Part shown: positions 26,438-34,830 of the stretch, piece after piece
Layout of the letters: each line of letters opens with the position of its first letter
Position numbering within the stretch: position 1 is the stretch's first letter
Notes under the pieces: generated by a model
Database searches by the model: none
Seen by the model: the letters and a program-made list of their open reading frames with translations, nothing else
What the model was told of the DNA's origin: nothing
Assembly: GCF_018613755.1 (NCBI RefSeq)
Contig: NZ_JAGGPP010000019.1
Coordinates: 78,310 to 142,309 of the forward strand
DNA: 64,000 nt
From: Arthrobacter sp. ISL-72
Lineage (GTDB): Bacteria; Actinomycetota; Actinomycetes; Actinomycetales; Micrococcaceae
Direction of reading: 5' to 3'
Program-made: the position numbers and the translations under genes

Positions 26438-27598
26438 CTAGTTGCTGGTGCAGGTGGGAAGTCCGGAGATGTCGCCGCCGGAACCGACCACGCTGACGGC
26501 CTCGCGTGCCTCGGCCAGGTTCTCGACTTTGACCACCTGCAGGCCCTCCGGAATGTGACCCACCACTTCTGCGCAATTGGCCGCGGGGGCGAGGAAAACC
26601 GCCGCGCCGTCCGCCCTGGCGCCGTACATCTTCTGCCCGATCCCCCCGATGGATCCGACGATGCCGTCGGGCGTGATGGTGCCGGTTCCGGCGACGTGTT
26701 TTCCGCCGGTCAGGTCCCCCGGCGTGACGGTGTCGATGATCCCCAGGGCGAACATCATGCCGGCGCTGGGCCCGCCCACCTTGTCGAGTGAGATTTTGAC
26801 GTCGAAAGGGAACTTGAATTCGTACTGAAGCAGCACGCCCAGGATGAACTTGCCGGCGGCGTTCTCGGTGGGGGTGATGGTTTCCGTGACGGCAGCGCCG
26901 TCGCGGGCAACGACGACGGTGGCGGGGTTTCCCTTTCCGGCGGCCAGTTCCTCCTGGACAACGCCGAGCGACGTCACAGGCTTGCCGTTGACGGTGGAAA
27001 ACACGTCACCGGCCTGGAGTTTGCCGGCAGAAGCCGACTGGTCCGCAAGATCCGCCACCAGCAGCTTCTGCTCAAAGGGGATGCCGAGTTCTTTCAGGGC
27101 CGAAGCGGTGGCGTTCTCCTGGGAGGTCGCCATCGCCACGGCACTCTCCTGCTGGGACACCTCTTTCGTGATGCCGCTGGGGAAGATGAGCTCTTCCGGA
27201 TAGACCGCCTTGGATTTGTCCAGCCATGCGCTAAAGGCTTCGAAGACGCTGACGGGACCGTTGGGTCCGCCATCGACGTAGACGGTGGTGAGATCGAGGT
27301 TCCCCTTGGCCGGAAAAGTTTCGCGGCCCGTCACGCTGATCACCGGGTGACCGTTGTCATTGGCAAGGGTATTGAACGTGGGCCCGGGTGATTCCACGAC
27401 ATAGGGCACGGGCAGGCTGGCGGCGGTGATGCCAAACGCGAGTGCCAGCAACCCGGAGGCCACCATGGCCGGGTAGCGGTTGTCGCGTGCTTTGGCACGG
27501 GATGTGGACCGGCGTGAGCGCCGGCCACGGACGGTCCTGTCGCCGCTTCCCGGATCCGCGGGATCGCCCGGAACCTGGTCACCCTGGGTGATTGTCAA
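26438..27598 (-). CDS. YlbL-type PDZ and Lon-like (S16) membrane protease
   Basis: A 386-residue protein: a cytoplasmic basic N-terminus, one membrane helix (PAMVASGLLALAFGITAAS), a degenerate PDZ domain around QSASAGKLQAGDVFSTVNGK, and a C-terminal Lon-type serine protease domain. The Ser of the Ser-Lys dyad is in GGPSAGMMFALG; the Lys is in GIGQKMYGA. The active site would face outside. TTG 27598 is the likely start, with GGAGAGG upstream. The frame stays open another 88 codons, but that part overlaps the divergent control region of the DUF2342 gene. In relatives it acts in envelope protein turnover; the substrate here is unknown. Confidence 0.88.
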   Translation of the reverse strand: MTITQGDQVPGDPADPGSGDRTVRGRRSRRSTSRAKARDNRYPAMVASGLLALAFGITAASLPVPYVVESPGPTFNTLANDNGHPVISVTGRETFPAKGNLDLTTVYVDGGPNGPVSVFEAFSAWLDKSKAVYPEELIFPSGITKEVSQQESAVAMATSQENATASALKELGIPFEQKLLVADLADQSASAGKLQAGDVFSTVNGKPVTSLGVVQEELAAGKGNPATVVVARDGAAVTETITPTENAAGKFILGVLLQYEFKFPFDVKISLDKVGGPSAGMMFALGIIDTVTPGDLTGGKHVAGTGTITPDGIVGSIGGIGQKMYGARADGAAVFLAPAANCAEVVGHIPEGLQVVKVENLAEAREAVSVVGSGGDISGLPTCTSN

Positions 27599-27818
27599 TG
27601 AAGGACCTCTCCGTACCTGCGCCCGCGGACGCGGCAGTGTGGCTGAACCGGGTCGCAATGACGGCAGCCCGCAAATATTCCGATTACTAACAGTACGCGT
27701 TGCGGGGGCCGGGGGCGCTCTTTGCCTACAGCGAACGGGGCTGGATTCGGCAGACAGCCGCCGACGCCCCGGGGTACCGTGAAGGTGATCAACAGTCACA
27801 CCGACGATCGGCGGGATC

Positions 27819-29333
27819 ATGACCTCCAACCCACTCAATCCGTCCAATGGCGACGACGACACCCCTAAGGATCCGCTTGCGGAAATGCTTCAAAACCTCA
27901 TGGGTGGCAAGGGCATGGGTGGCATAGACCCCGCTGAACTGGCCAAGGCCGCGGGGCTTCCCAACGACCCGAATCTTCTGGCGCAGATGTTCTCGCAAGT
28001 GCAGGCCATGATGAGCGCGCCCTCCGAGGGACCCGTCAACTGGCAGCTTGCCCATGAGAACGCGCGGCGCGTGGCGGCAAGCGGCTCCGACCCCTCCGTC
28101 ACGGCGCAGCAGTCGCGTGAGATCGATGAGGCGCTGCGGCTGGCCGAGCTGTGGCTTGACCAGGTCACGGAGCTCCCGGCAACCGGCCTGATCGGCCGGG
28201 CCTGGTCCCGTGCGGAGTGGGTCGAAGAAACACTGGGCACCTGGAAGCGGCTTACCGAACCGGTGGCCAACAGCATTGCAAACGCGCTGTCCACCGCGAT
28301 GACCGAGCAGATGCCTGAGGAGATGAAGTCCATGATGGGCGGCGCCTCGTCCATGCTGCAGAACATGGGCGGAGCCATTTTCGGGATGCAGCTTGGCCAG
28401 GCAATTGGAGCCCTTTCCGCGGAAGTTGTGAGCTCGACTGACATCGGCGTGCCGCTGGCCGACCTCGAAATGGCCCTGCTCCCGGCCAACGTGGCCAAGT
28501 TCGGCGAAGGCCTGAGCCTGCCCGAGAACGACATCCGGCTTTTCCTGGCCGTGCGGGAGGCAGCCCATGCCCGGCTTTTCGTCCAGGTCCCCTGGCTCCG
28601 CGGCCACCTCCTGGGTGCCATCGAGGCGTATGCCCGGGGCATCCACATCGACACCTCCAAGATCGAGGAACTCGCCAGGGAGATCGATCCCAGCAACCCC
28701 GAGGGAATTCAGGAGGCGCTCTCCCAGGGCGTTTTCATGCCCCAGCGGACCCCCGCCCAGGAACAGGCACTGGAGAAACTCGAAACGGCGCTGGCCCTGG
28801 TGGAAGGCTGGGTTGATGAACTGACGGCGGCAGCGACGGAGAAGTTCCTGCCCTCAGCGTCGGCGCTGCGCGAGACGGTACGGCGGCGCCGGGCAACGGG
28901 CGGCCCGGCCGAACACGCATTTTCGTCCCTCGTGGGGCTCGAACTTCGCCCCCGCCGCCTCCGCGAAGCTGCGACGTTGTGGGCCTCCCTCAAGGAGGAA
29001 CGCGGCACCGAAGGCCGTGACGCCGTCTGGCACCATCCCGACCTCCTGCCCACCGGCGAGGACCTGGACGATCCCCAGGGCTTCAGTGCACGGCGCAAAC
29101 TCGCTGAAGCGAGCGATACCGAAGTGGATGACGCCCTGCAGAAGCTGTTGAACGGCGGGTTCGATGAACCGGCCGCCGATGCAGAAGGTTCAGGCGCAGA
29201 AGGTTCAGGCGCAGATGGTTCAGGCAAGGACGACGACGGTCCGGCCACCGGGGAGGGTTCTGCCACCGAGGAAGACAAGGGCACCGACGACGGTCAGGGC
29301 ACCGAGGACGACGGCGGGACTCCGAAAGCCTGA
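27819..29333 (+). CDS. DUF2342 putative zinc-dependent metalloprotease
   Basis: A 504-residue member of the DUF2342 family (TIGR03624-like hydrolases). The conserved central part contains IFGMQLGQAIGALSAEV, then the putative metal motif REAAHARLF and PWLRGHLLGAIEAYARGI. Instead of HExxH the helix reads E-A-A-H, as in this family, so catalysis is not proven. A Met/Gly-rich N-terminus and an acidic C-terminus with three GAEGS-type repeats flank the core. It is divergent from the YlbL-type protease. The start (MTSNPLNPSNGDDD) is the first ATG with a plausible N-terminus. Mycobacterial relatives (Rv3195) sit at the same place. Confidence 0.86.
   Translation: MTSNPLNPSNGDDDTPKDPLAEMLQNLMGGKGMGGIDPAELAKAAGLPNDPNLLAQMFSQVQAMMSAPSEGPVNWQLAHENARRVAASGSDPSVTAQQSREIDEALRLAELWLDQVTELPATGLIGRAWSRAEWVEETLGTWKRLTEPVANSIANALSTAMTEQMPEEMKSMMGGASSMLQNMGGAIFGMQLGQAIGALSAEVVSSTDIGVPLADLEMALLPANVAKFGEGLSLPENDIRLFLAVREAAHARLFVQVPWLRGHLLGAIEAYARGIHIDTSKIEELAREIDPSNPEGIQEALSQGVFMPQRTPAQEQALEKLETALALVEGWVDELTAAATEKFLPSASALRETVRRRRATGGPAEHAFSSLVGLELRPRRLREAATLWASLKEERGTEGRDAVWHHPDLLPTGEDLDDPQGFSARRKLAEASDTEVDDALQKLLNGGFDEPAADAEGSGAEGSGADGSGKDDDGPATGEGSATEEDKGTDDGQGTEDDGGTPKA
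29181..29225. repeat. Three 15-bp tandem units in the DUF2342 gene
   Basis: GCAGAAGGTTCAGGC occurs twice exactly and a third time with one change, encoding (A-E/D-G-S-G) repeats in the acidic tail. The unit length keeps the frame. Confidence 0.9.
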
Positions 29334-29358
29334 CGCCCCGGCCGGGCACTGACGCACT

Positions 29359-29994
29359 TCAGCCGAGCACTGACGGAACTCCGGTTTCGTCGGTGCTCGT
29401 GCTTTCTCCGTCGGCGTCCGGCGGCATGCCCCGCGAGGTGGCGAAAGCTACGCCCTCGAGGAACGCCTTGGCCCGTTGCGTTTCGGGGTACGCGTCCAGG
29501 AGGCGCCAAAACGCGGCGTTATGTCCTGCAACCAGCAGGTGGGCGAGCTCGTGCAGCAGAACATAGTCGACCACCCACTGCGGCATGGGCCTCAGCTTGT
29601 CCGAGAGCCTGATGGTTCCATCAGCCGGCGTTGCCGAGCCCCAGCGGGAATTCTGGTTGCTGACCCAGCGCACGGATGATGGAACGGCCCGCCCGCCCAA
29701 GTACTTGTTCGACAGCTCAGCCGCGTGTGCCTCGAGTGCGGCGTCCGTGGCCGGACGGCGCCGTCCTTCGCTGCGCGATCGCCGGGCGCCCTGCAGGCGG
29801 AGTTTCTCCAGCATTCGGTGGACCCACTCGCTTTCCTGCGCCTTGCTGAAGTGCGCGGGGATGGCGACTACTGCCGTGCCGTTCTCCCAGAACGCGGCCA
29901 CAGTCCGGCGGCGGCGTGCGGAGCGCCGCACCACCACCGGGGCGCCGTCGTGGGTTGTCAGCGGAATCGCTTCCCGCTTGGGACCTGCGGCCAT
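29359..29994 (-). CDS. DUF45/YgjP-like M48-type metallopeptidase
   Basis: A 211-residue protein with the zinc motif HELAHLLVAGH near residue 160, as in SprT/YgjP (DUF45) proteins, and an upstream RWGSATPADGTIRL segment typical of this group. It is probably cytoplasmic; substrates of the family are unknown. Its start overlaps the stop of uvrD2 (TGATG), so it is translationally coupled to the helicase, and it converges on the DUF2342 gene 25 bp away. A link with DNA repair is suggested by position only. Confidence 0.85.
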   Translation of the reverse strand: MAAGPKREAIPLTTHDGAPVVVRRSARRRRTVAAFWENGTAVVAIPAHFSKAQESEWVHRMLEKLRLQGARRSRSEGRRRPATDAALEAHAAELSNKYLGGRAVPSSVRWVSNQNSRWGSATPADGTIRLSDKLRPMPQWVVDYVLLHELAHLLVAGHNAAFWRLLDAYPETQRAKAFLEGVAFATSRGMPPDADGESTSTDETGVPSVLG

Positions 29995-32174
29995 CAGGCG
30001 CTGCCGCTTTCGGCCAGCACTTCAAGCACCGCTTCGCCGTACTTTTCCAGCTTGGACGGGCCGATTCCGGCCAGCTGGGCCAATTCTTCGAGGGAAGCGG
30101 GCCGTGCCTCCGCGATTGCGGTCAGCGTCGCGTCGGTGAACACGACGAACGCCGGGACCTCGGCGGCCAGGGCCACGTCCTTCCGCCACTGGCGGAGCGC
30201 CTCGAAGGTCTGCTCCTCGTAGCTCGGCGGGCACTGGCTGCACCGCCCCACCTTGCGTTCAGCACCGGTGGAGAGCATGCTGCCGCAGACCCGGCACATT
30301 GCCGGGGCCGCGGCCTTCCGCCGCGGCGCCGGACCCTTGCCGCGCGCCGTCGAACTGGCCACGGAGTCCGGCCGCAGGCCGTCAAGGAAGCGCGAGGGCT
30401 TCCGGTTGGCCCTCCCGCCGGGGGTCCGGGCCAGGGACCAGGACAGCGAGAGGTGTTCGCGCGCACGGGTGATGCCCACATAGAGCAGCCGGCGTTCCTC
30501 ATCCACATCTTCCGGGAAGTCGGCGAAAGAGATCGGCATCAGTCCCTCGCAGAGCCCCACGAGGAAGACTGCATCCCATTCAAGCCCCTTGGCTGCGTGC
30601 AGTGACGCCAGCGTGACGCCTTGCACGGTGGGGGCGTGCTGGGCCAGGGACCGTTCCTGCAGTTCGTTGACGAAGTCCGAGAGGCTGAACTGCGGCCCGC
30701 GGTTGAGGACCAGCTCATCGGCCAGTGCCACCAGTGCGGCCAGCGACTCCCAGCGCTCCCGCAGCGCCCCGCCGTTATGCGGGGCCGATTCGGTGTACCC
30801 GAGGGACGCCACGATGTCGCGGACCAGCTGGCCCAGCGGCTGGGGCTCCGACGCCTCGGACACAGCCCGGGTGGCTGCCCTGAGCTGGAGGATGGCGTCC
30901 CGGACTTCCTTGCGGGCGAAGAACCGCTCTCCCCCGCGCAGCTGGTAGCCGATCCCGGCCGAGGCCAACGCCTGTTCGTAGGCCTCGGACTGTCCGTTGG
31001 TGCGGAACAGGACGGCGATCTCGCTGGCCGGCGTGCCGGCGTCGAGCAGTTCACGGATCTTGACCGCCACGGTGGCGGCTTCGGCTTCATCGTCCGCGCA
31101 TTCGGTGAACTGCGGCGGCGGCCCGGGCTGCCGCTGCGCGACCAGTTTGAGCGGCGCGGCCCATGCGGCGTCCGCTACCGGACCTCCGCTGCGCCTGCCC
31201 GCGAGCAGGTCGTTTGCCAGCTTGACCACCTGCGGCGTGGAGCGGTAGTCCCGGATCAGCTTGACGACGTTGGCACCGGGGTACGCGGCCTTGAAACCCA
31301 GCAGGTGCTTGGGTGATGCACCGGTGAACGAGTAAATGGTCTGGCTGGCATCGCCCACGACACACAGCTCGTCGCGTCCCCCCAACCAGAGTTCCAGGAG
31401 CCGCTGCTGGAGCGGCGAAACGTCCTGGTATTCGTCCACGACGAAGTGCCGGTACTGTTCGCGGACGGTTGCGGCTACCTTCGGGTCCTCCTGCAGGATC
31501 CCGACGGTGATCAGCAACACGTCCTCGAAATCGATGACGTTGCGGTCAGTCTTCACGTCCTCGTAGGACTGGAAAACCCGGGCCACGGCCGTGAGGTCAA
31601 AGCCGCCCGGGTTACCGCGGCCCTGCGCGTTCTCGAGGTAATTGGCTGGCGTCAGCATCGATACCTTCGCCCACTCAATTTCCGACGCCAGGTCCCTGAT
31701 CGACGCGCGGTCGGTGCTGAGCCGGAGCCGCCGTGCAGCTTCCGCGATCATCTGCGCCTTGTGGTCCAGGAGATTGGGCAGCGCACCGCCGATGGCCTGC
31801 GGCCAGAAGAACTGGAGCTGCCTGAGCGCGGCCGCGTGGAAGGTCCGCGCCTGGACGTTGCCGACGCCGAGGTCCCGGAGCCGGCTCCGCATCTCTGCCG
31901 CGGCGCGCGCGGTGAAGGTCACGGCCAGCAGCCGCTGCGGGCTGTACACGCCCGAGTGGACGCCGTAGGCAATCCGGTGGGTGATGGCGCGTGTCTTGCC
32001 TGTGCCGGCGCCCGCGAGCACGCACAACGGTCCGTTCAGCGTGCTGGCGACCTCCCGCTGCTCATCGTCCAGCCCGCCCAGGATGCGTTCTTCCAGGGAC
32101 CGGCTGTCCAGCGGAGCGGGAGGGGGAGGCGCGCTGTCGCCGGGGGCCGTGAGTTCAAAATTGTCAGTTGTCAC
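29994..32174 (-). CDS. uvrD2: ATP-dependent DNA helicase UvrD2
   Basis: A 726-residue superfamily I 3'-5' helicase. Walker A is AGAGTGKTRAIT (about residue 55), motif II VVDEYQDVSPLQ, motif III GDASQTIYSFTGAS, and motif V HAAKGLEWDAVF. After the motor come a tetracysteine module (CRVCG and CSQCP) and an HRDC domain ending in IGPSKLEKYGEAVLEVL, the signature tail of actinobacterial UvrD2, where the cysteine module is needed for helicase activity. It is followed by the coupled DUF45 gene and preceded, 53 bp away, by nudC on the same strand. Confidence 0.95.
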   Translation of the reverse strand: MTTDNFELTAPGDSAPPPPAPLDSRSLEERILGGLDDEQREVASTLNGPLCVLAGAGTGKTRAITHRIAYGVHSGVYSPQRLLAVTFTARAAAEMRSRLRDLGVGNVQARTFHAAALRQLQFFWPQAIGGALPNLLDHKAQMIAEAARRLRLSTDRASIRDLASEIEWAKVSMLTPANYLENAQGRGNPGGFDLTAVARVFQSYEDVKTDRNVIDFEDVLLITVGILQEDPKVAATVREQYRHFVVDEYQDVSPLQQRLLELWLGGRDELCVVGDASQTIYSFTGASPKHLLGFKAAYPGANVVKLIRDYRSTPQVVKLANDLLAGRRSGGPVADAAWAAPLKLVAQRQPGPPPQFTECADDEAEAATVAVKIRELLDAGTPASEIAVLFRTNGQSEAYEQALASAGIGYQLRGGERFFARKEVRDAILQLRAATRAVSEASEPQPLGQLVRDIVASLGYTESAPHNGGALRERWESLAALVALADELVLNRGPQFSLSDFVNELQERSLAQHAPTVQGVTLASLHAAKGLEWDAVFLVGLCEGLMPISFADFPEDVDEERRLLYVGITRAREHLSLSWSLARTPGGRANRKPSRFLDGLRPDSVASSTARGKGPAPRRKAAAPAMCRVCGSMLSTGAERKVGRCSQCPPSYEEQTFEALRQWRKDVALAAEVPAFVVFTDATLTAIAEARPASLEELAQLAGIGPSKLEKYGEAVLEVLAESGSA

Positions 32175-32227
32175 TTGCTGCTCAGTCGATCGAGGGTTTT
32201 AGGTGGAGGTCCGCTGTCTGCGGGACG

Positions 32228-33283
32228 TCATTCGTCTGCGGGACGGTCCTGGATGACGCCGCCGTACCAGTGCTCAATCAGGGACCGGGCGATGGACAAC
32301 CGGCTGGAGATGACGATCTCCCCGCTCAGCACGGCGGCCTGGAGATCGTCGCGGCTGAACCATCTCGCCCGGGTGACCTCGACGCCGTCGGGCGTTGCCT
32401 CGGTGTCCGGTGTCCTGGCGGTGAAGCCCAGCATCAGGGAGGCGGGAAACGGCCAGGACTGGGAACCCAGGTACTGGGCGGCGGTGACCCGGACGCCCAC
32501 TTCCTCCTGGATTTCACGGACGACGGCCTGCTCGAGGGATTCGCCGGGCTCGACGAAGCCGGCCAGGGTGGAGTAGTTCTTCGCATCGAGCGGTCCGCCG
32601 CCGCCCAGCAGCACCCGGTCATCGGGGCCGACCACCGTCACGATGATGGCCGGATCAGTCCGGGGATAATGCTCGGAGTTGTCCGCCGGACAGCGGCGGA
32701 CCCACCCACCGGCCTCAACCAGCGTGGCCGTTCCGCACCGCGGGCAATGCGGATGCGTGGCATGCCAGTTGGCAACGGCGCTGGCTTCGATGAAGAGGGC
32801 GGCATCGGTCGCGTTCAGGCGGGCCGCTACTTCCCGGAACCCCGTCCACACGGCGTCCGCAGGGATCCCGGCTATGGCGCGCACAAAGTGCTCCGCCCGG
32901 ACCTCAAACGGCTCTGCCAGAACGAAGAGGACGATCTCCGTTCCCGCGGCAAGATCCGAGTTTTCCAAAGCTGAACCGAGATAGACAATCATTTCCGGCG
33001 CCAACCCGGCCTCGCCCAGGCTCTCCTTGAGCCCCCCGGCCTCGGTCAGCAGCAGGCTGTCGCCGTGAACCAGGGCCTGGCGGTGCGACAGCACCATCGC
33101 GAGTGCCCGTCCCGAATCAACCACGGCGTCAACCATGTCCGGCTTCATCCGGGCACCGGACCCGCGGTCGATAAGGGCGGGTCGGACCGGAAGGACGGTG
33201 TCGATCAGGTGGTTCGCCGGCAAGCGCTGCAACGGTGCAGTGCCGTCGTGAAGATTAGACGCCCGGGACTCGGCAAGACTCAT
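32228..33283 (-). CDS. nudC: NAD+ diphosphatase NudC (NUDIX hydrolase)
   Basis: A 351-residue NudC-type protein that splits NAD(H) to NMN(H) and AMP and can remove NAD caps from RNA. A zinc ribbon starts at CPRCG (about residue 182), followed by the NUDIX box with AGFVEPGESLEQAVVREIQEEVG and the NudC-specific SQSWPFPAS after it. ATG 33283 starts the conserved N-terminus; a longer open frame upstream overlaps the divergent phosphotransferase gene. The ribosome site is weak (GGTGGGTAC). It is same-strand neighbour of uvrD2, as in mycobacteria. Confidence 0.92.
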   Translation of the reverse strand: MSLAESRASNLHDGTAPLQRLPANHLIDTVLPVRPALIDRGSGARMKPDMVDAVVDSGRALAMVLSHRQALVHGDSLLLTEAGGLKESLGEAGLAPEMIVYLGSALENSDLAAGTEIVLFVLAEPFEVRAEHFVRAIAGIPADAVWTGFREVAARLNATDAALFIEASAVANWHATHPHCPRCGTATLVEAGGWVRRCPADNSEHYPRTDPAIIVTVVGPDDRVLLGGGGPLDAKNYSTLAGFVEPGESLEQAVVREIQEEVGVRVTAAQYLGSQSWPFPASLMLGFTARTPDTEATPDGVEVTRARWFSRDDLQAAVLSGEIVISSRLSIARSLIEHWYGGVIQDRPADE

Positions 33284-33447
33284 GTACCCACCGTACTGAC
33301 TCCGACAGACAATTGACATTTGCCCGTGCCTCCCCGGGGGCTCCCGGGGGCCGTCCCGCGGCCGCTTTCGCAAGGGAATTCGTCCTGATCTGGAGACTCG
33401 CCGCAGTACATCGCCATCTTGGGCGCCAGTCAATCTACCGTGGATGC

Positions 33448-34830
33448 GTGAGAAGAAAACCGATCGAACTGGCAGCTGTAGCAACTGCGGCAGTCCCCGG
33501 ACTGACGCCGACCGCCGTGAGCTCCGCGCCCGACGATCCGGCAGACTTCGACTCGGCACTCCTCCTGGACTCCGAGGGCAAGCAGTGGCGCGTGCGTTCG
33601 CCCCGCCATGCCGAGGCGAGCGCCCGCCTTGAAACTGAGTTCATGGTCCTTCGTGCCTTCGCCCCGGGAATCAGGGCCGAACTGCCCTTCCTGATGCCGA
33701 CCGTGGCGGGGACCGTCCGGCAGGGTGCACTCAGCACTTTCGTCTACTCGCATCTGGCGGGCACCACCCGCAGCGTCGAAGAGCTGACGGCCGGCCCTGA
33801 CGCGCTGGCCCGGGAGGTGGGCGCGGCGCTGGCAGCGATTCACGACCTTCCCAGGACCCTCGTCAGCAACGCCGACCTCCCCAGCTATACGCCCAACGAA
33901 TTCCGGCAGCGCAGGCTCAACGAACTCGACCAGGCCGCCACCACCGGAAAAATTCCTCCGGTGCTGTTGCGGCGCTGGGAACATGCCATGGAGGACGTGT
34001 CGCTCTGGCGGTTCAATCCCTGCGTGGTCCACGGCGACCTGCACGAGGACAACCTCCTGGTGGACGGCGAACGTGTGACGGCGGTGACCGGCTGGACGGA
34101 CCTCCGCATCGGCGATCCCGCCGACGACATGGCCTGGCTGGTGGCCTCCAACGAACAGGCTTTCGTAGACGCGGTGCTTCGCCATTACACGGCGAGCCGA
34201 AGGGACGCCCCCGACGCCCACCTGCTGCGCCGCGCGGCGCTCTCCGCCGAGTTTGCGCTGGCCCAGTATCTGGTCAAGGGCATGGCCGCCGCAGACCAGA
34301 CCATGATCGGTGAAGCCGAAGAGATGCTGGCTTCCCTGGCCGAGGACATCACCGAGTACGGCGGGCAGCCCATCAGCGTGGAACCGCTGCCGCAGGCCGT
34401 CCCGGCCGTGCACGTCGAACACGTCCCGGGAGCCGGACCGGCGCACCAACCGGCCGGTGCCAGCGCTGTTCCTGCCGTCCAGGTATCTCCAATCCCGGCC
34501 GATTCGCCGGCGGCTCAACCGGCCGATCCCGCCGCCGTTCCTGCCGTGCCCGTGGCACCGGCCACAGCTGACGCCTCCGCCGTTCCTGCCGTGCACGTAT
34601 CGCCCATCCCGGCCGATCCTGCCCCGGCAACACCGCTCAACCTCCCTGACGGTCCCGGCGCTTCGGCACCTGCCGCGAAGTCCGACGAGGCCGGTGCGCC
34701 TGCTGCGACAGGGCAGGACAGCGGCGCCCAGGCCGTCGGAGAAGGCGAGCGCACCCCTCCCCCGGCCCTGCGGGCAGCGGACGACACCTCCACCGCCGCC
34801 ATCAGGATTGTGGACGCAAAACCGCAGTAG
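33448..34830 (+). CDS. APH-like phosphotransferase with Pro/Ala-rich repeat tail
   Basis: About 460 residues. The first 310 form an aminoglycoside/choline-kinase-like fold with the Brenner motif VHGDLHEDNLLV. The following metal loop reads AVTGWTDLRIGDPADDMAWL, where most relatives have IDW; the usual Asp is Gly, so it may be inactive or use the Asp two residues later. The last ~150 residues are low-complexity, with three related repeats (for example AVPAVHVSPIPAD). GTG 33448 (RRKPIELAAV) is the likely start. It is divergent from nudC and overlaps adnB convergently by 29 bp. Substrate unknown; not evidence for antibiotic resistance. Confidence 0.82.
   Translation: MRRKPIELAAVATAAVPGLTPTAVSSAPDDPADFDSALLLDSEGKQWRVRSPRHAEASARLETEFMVLRAFAPGIRAELPFLMPTVAGTVRQGALSTFVYSHLAGTTRSVEELTAGPDALAREVGAALAAIHDLPRTLVSNADLPSYTPNEFRQRRLNELDQAATTGKIPPVLLRRWEHAMEDVSLWRFNPCVVHGDLHEDNLLVDGERVTAVTGWTDLRIGDPADDMAWLVASNEQAFVDAVLRHYTASRRDAPDAHLLRRAALSAEFALAQYLVKGMAAADQTMIGEAEEMLASLAEDITEYGGQPISVEPLPQAVPAVHVEHVPGAGPAHQPAGASAVPAVQVSPIPADSPAAQPADPAAVPAVPVAPATADASAVPAVHVSPIPADPAPATPLNLPDGPGASAPAAKSDEAGAPAATGQDSGAQAVGEGERTPPPALRAADDTSTAAIRIVDAKPQ

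Noticed and set aside
27599..27862. Upstream extension of the YlbL-type protease frame
   Set aside because: Not signal-like, crosses the divergent control region, and TTG 27598 has a good ribosome site.
33448..34830. Aminoglycoside resistance gene
   Set aside because: Only the general APH fold is shared; the metal-binding Asp is replaced and the chromosomal context is housekeeping.
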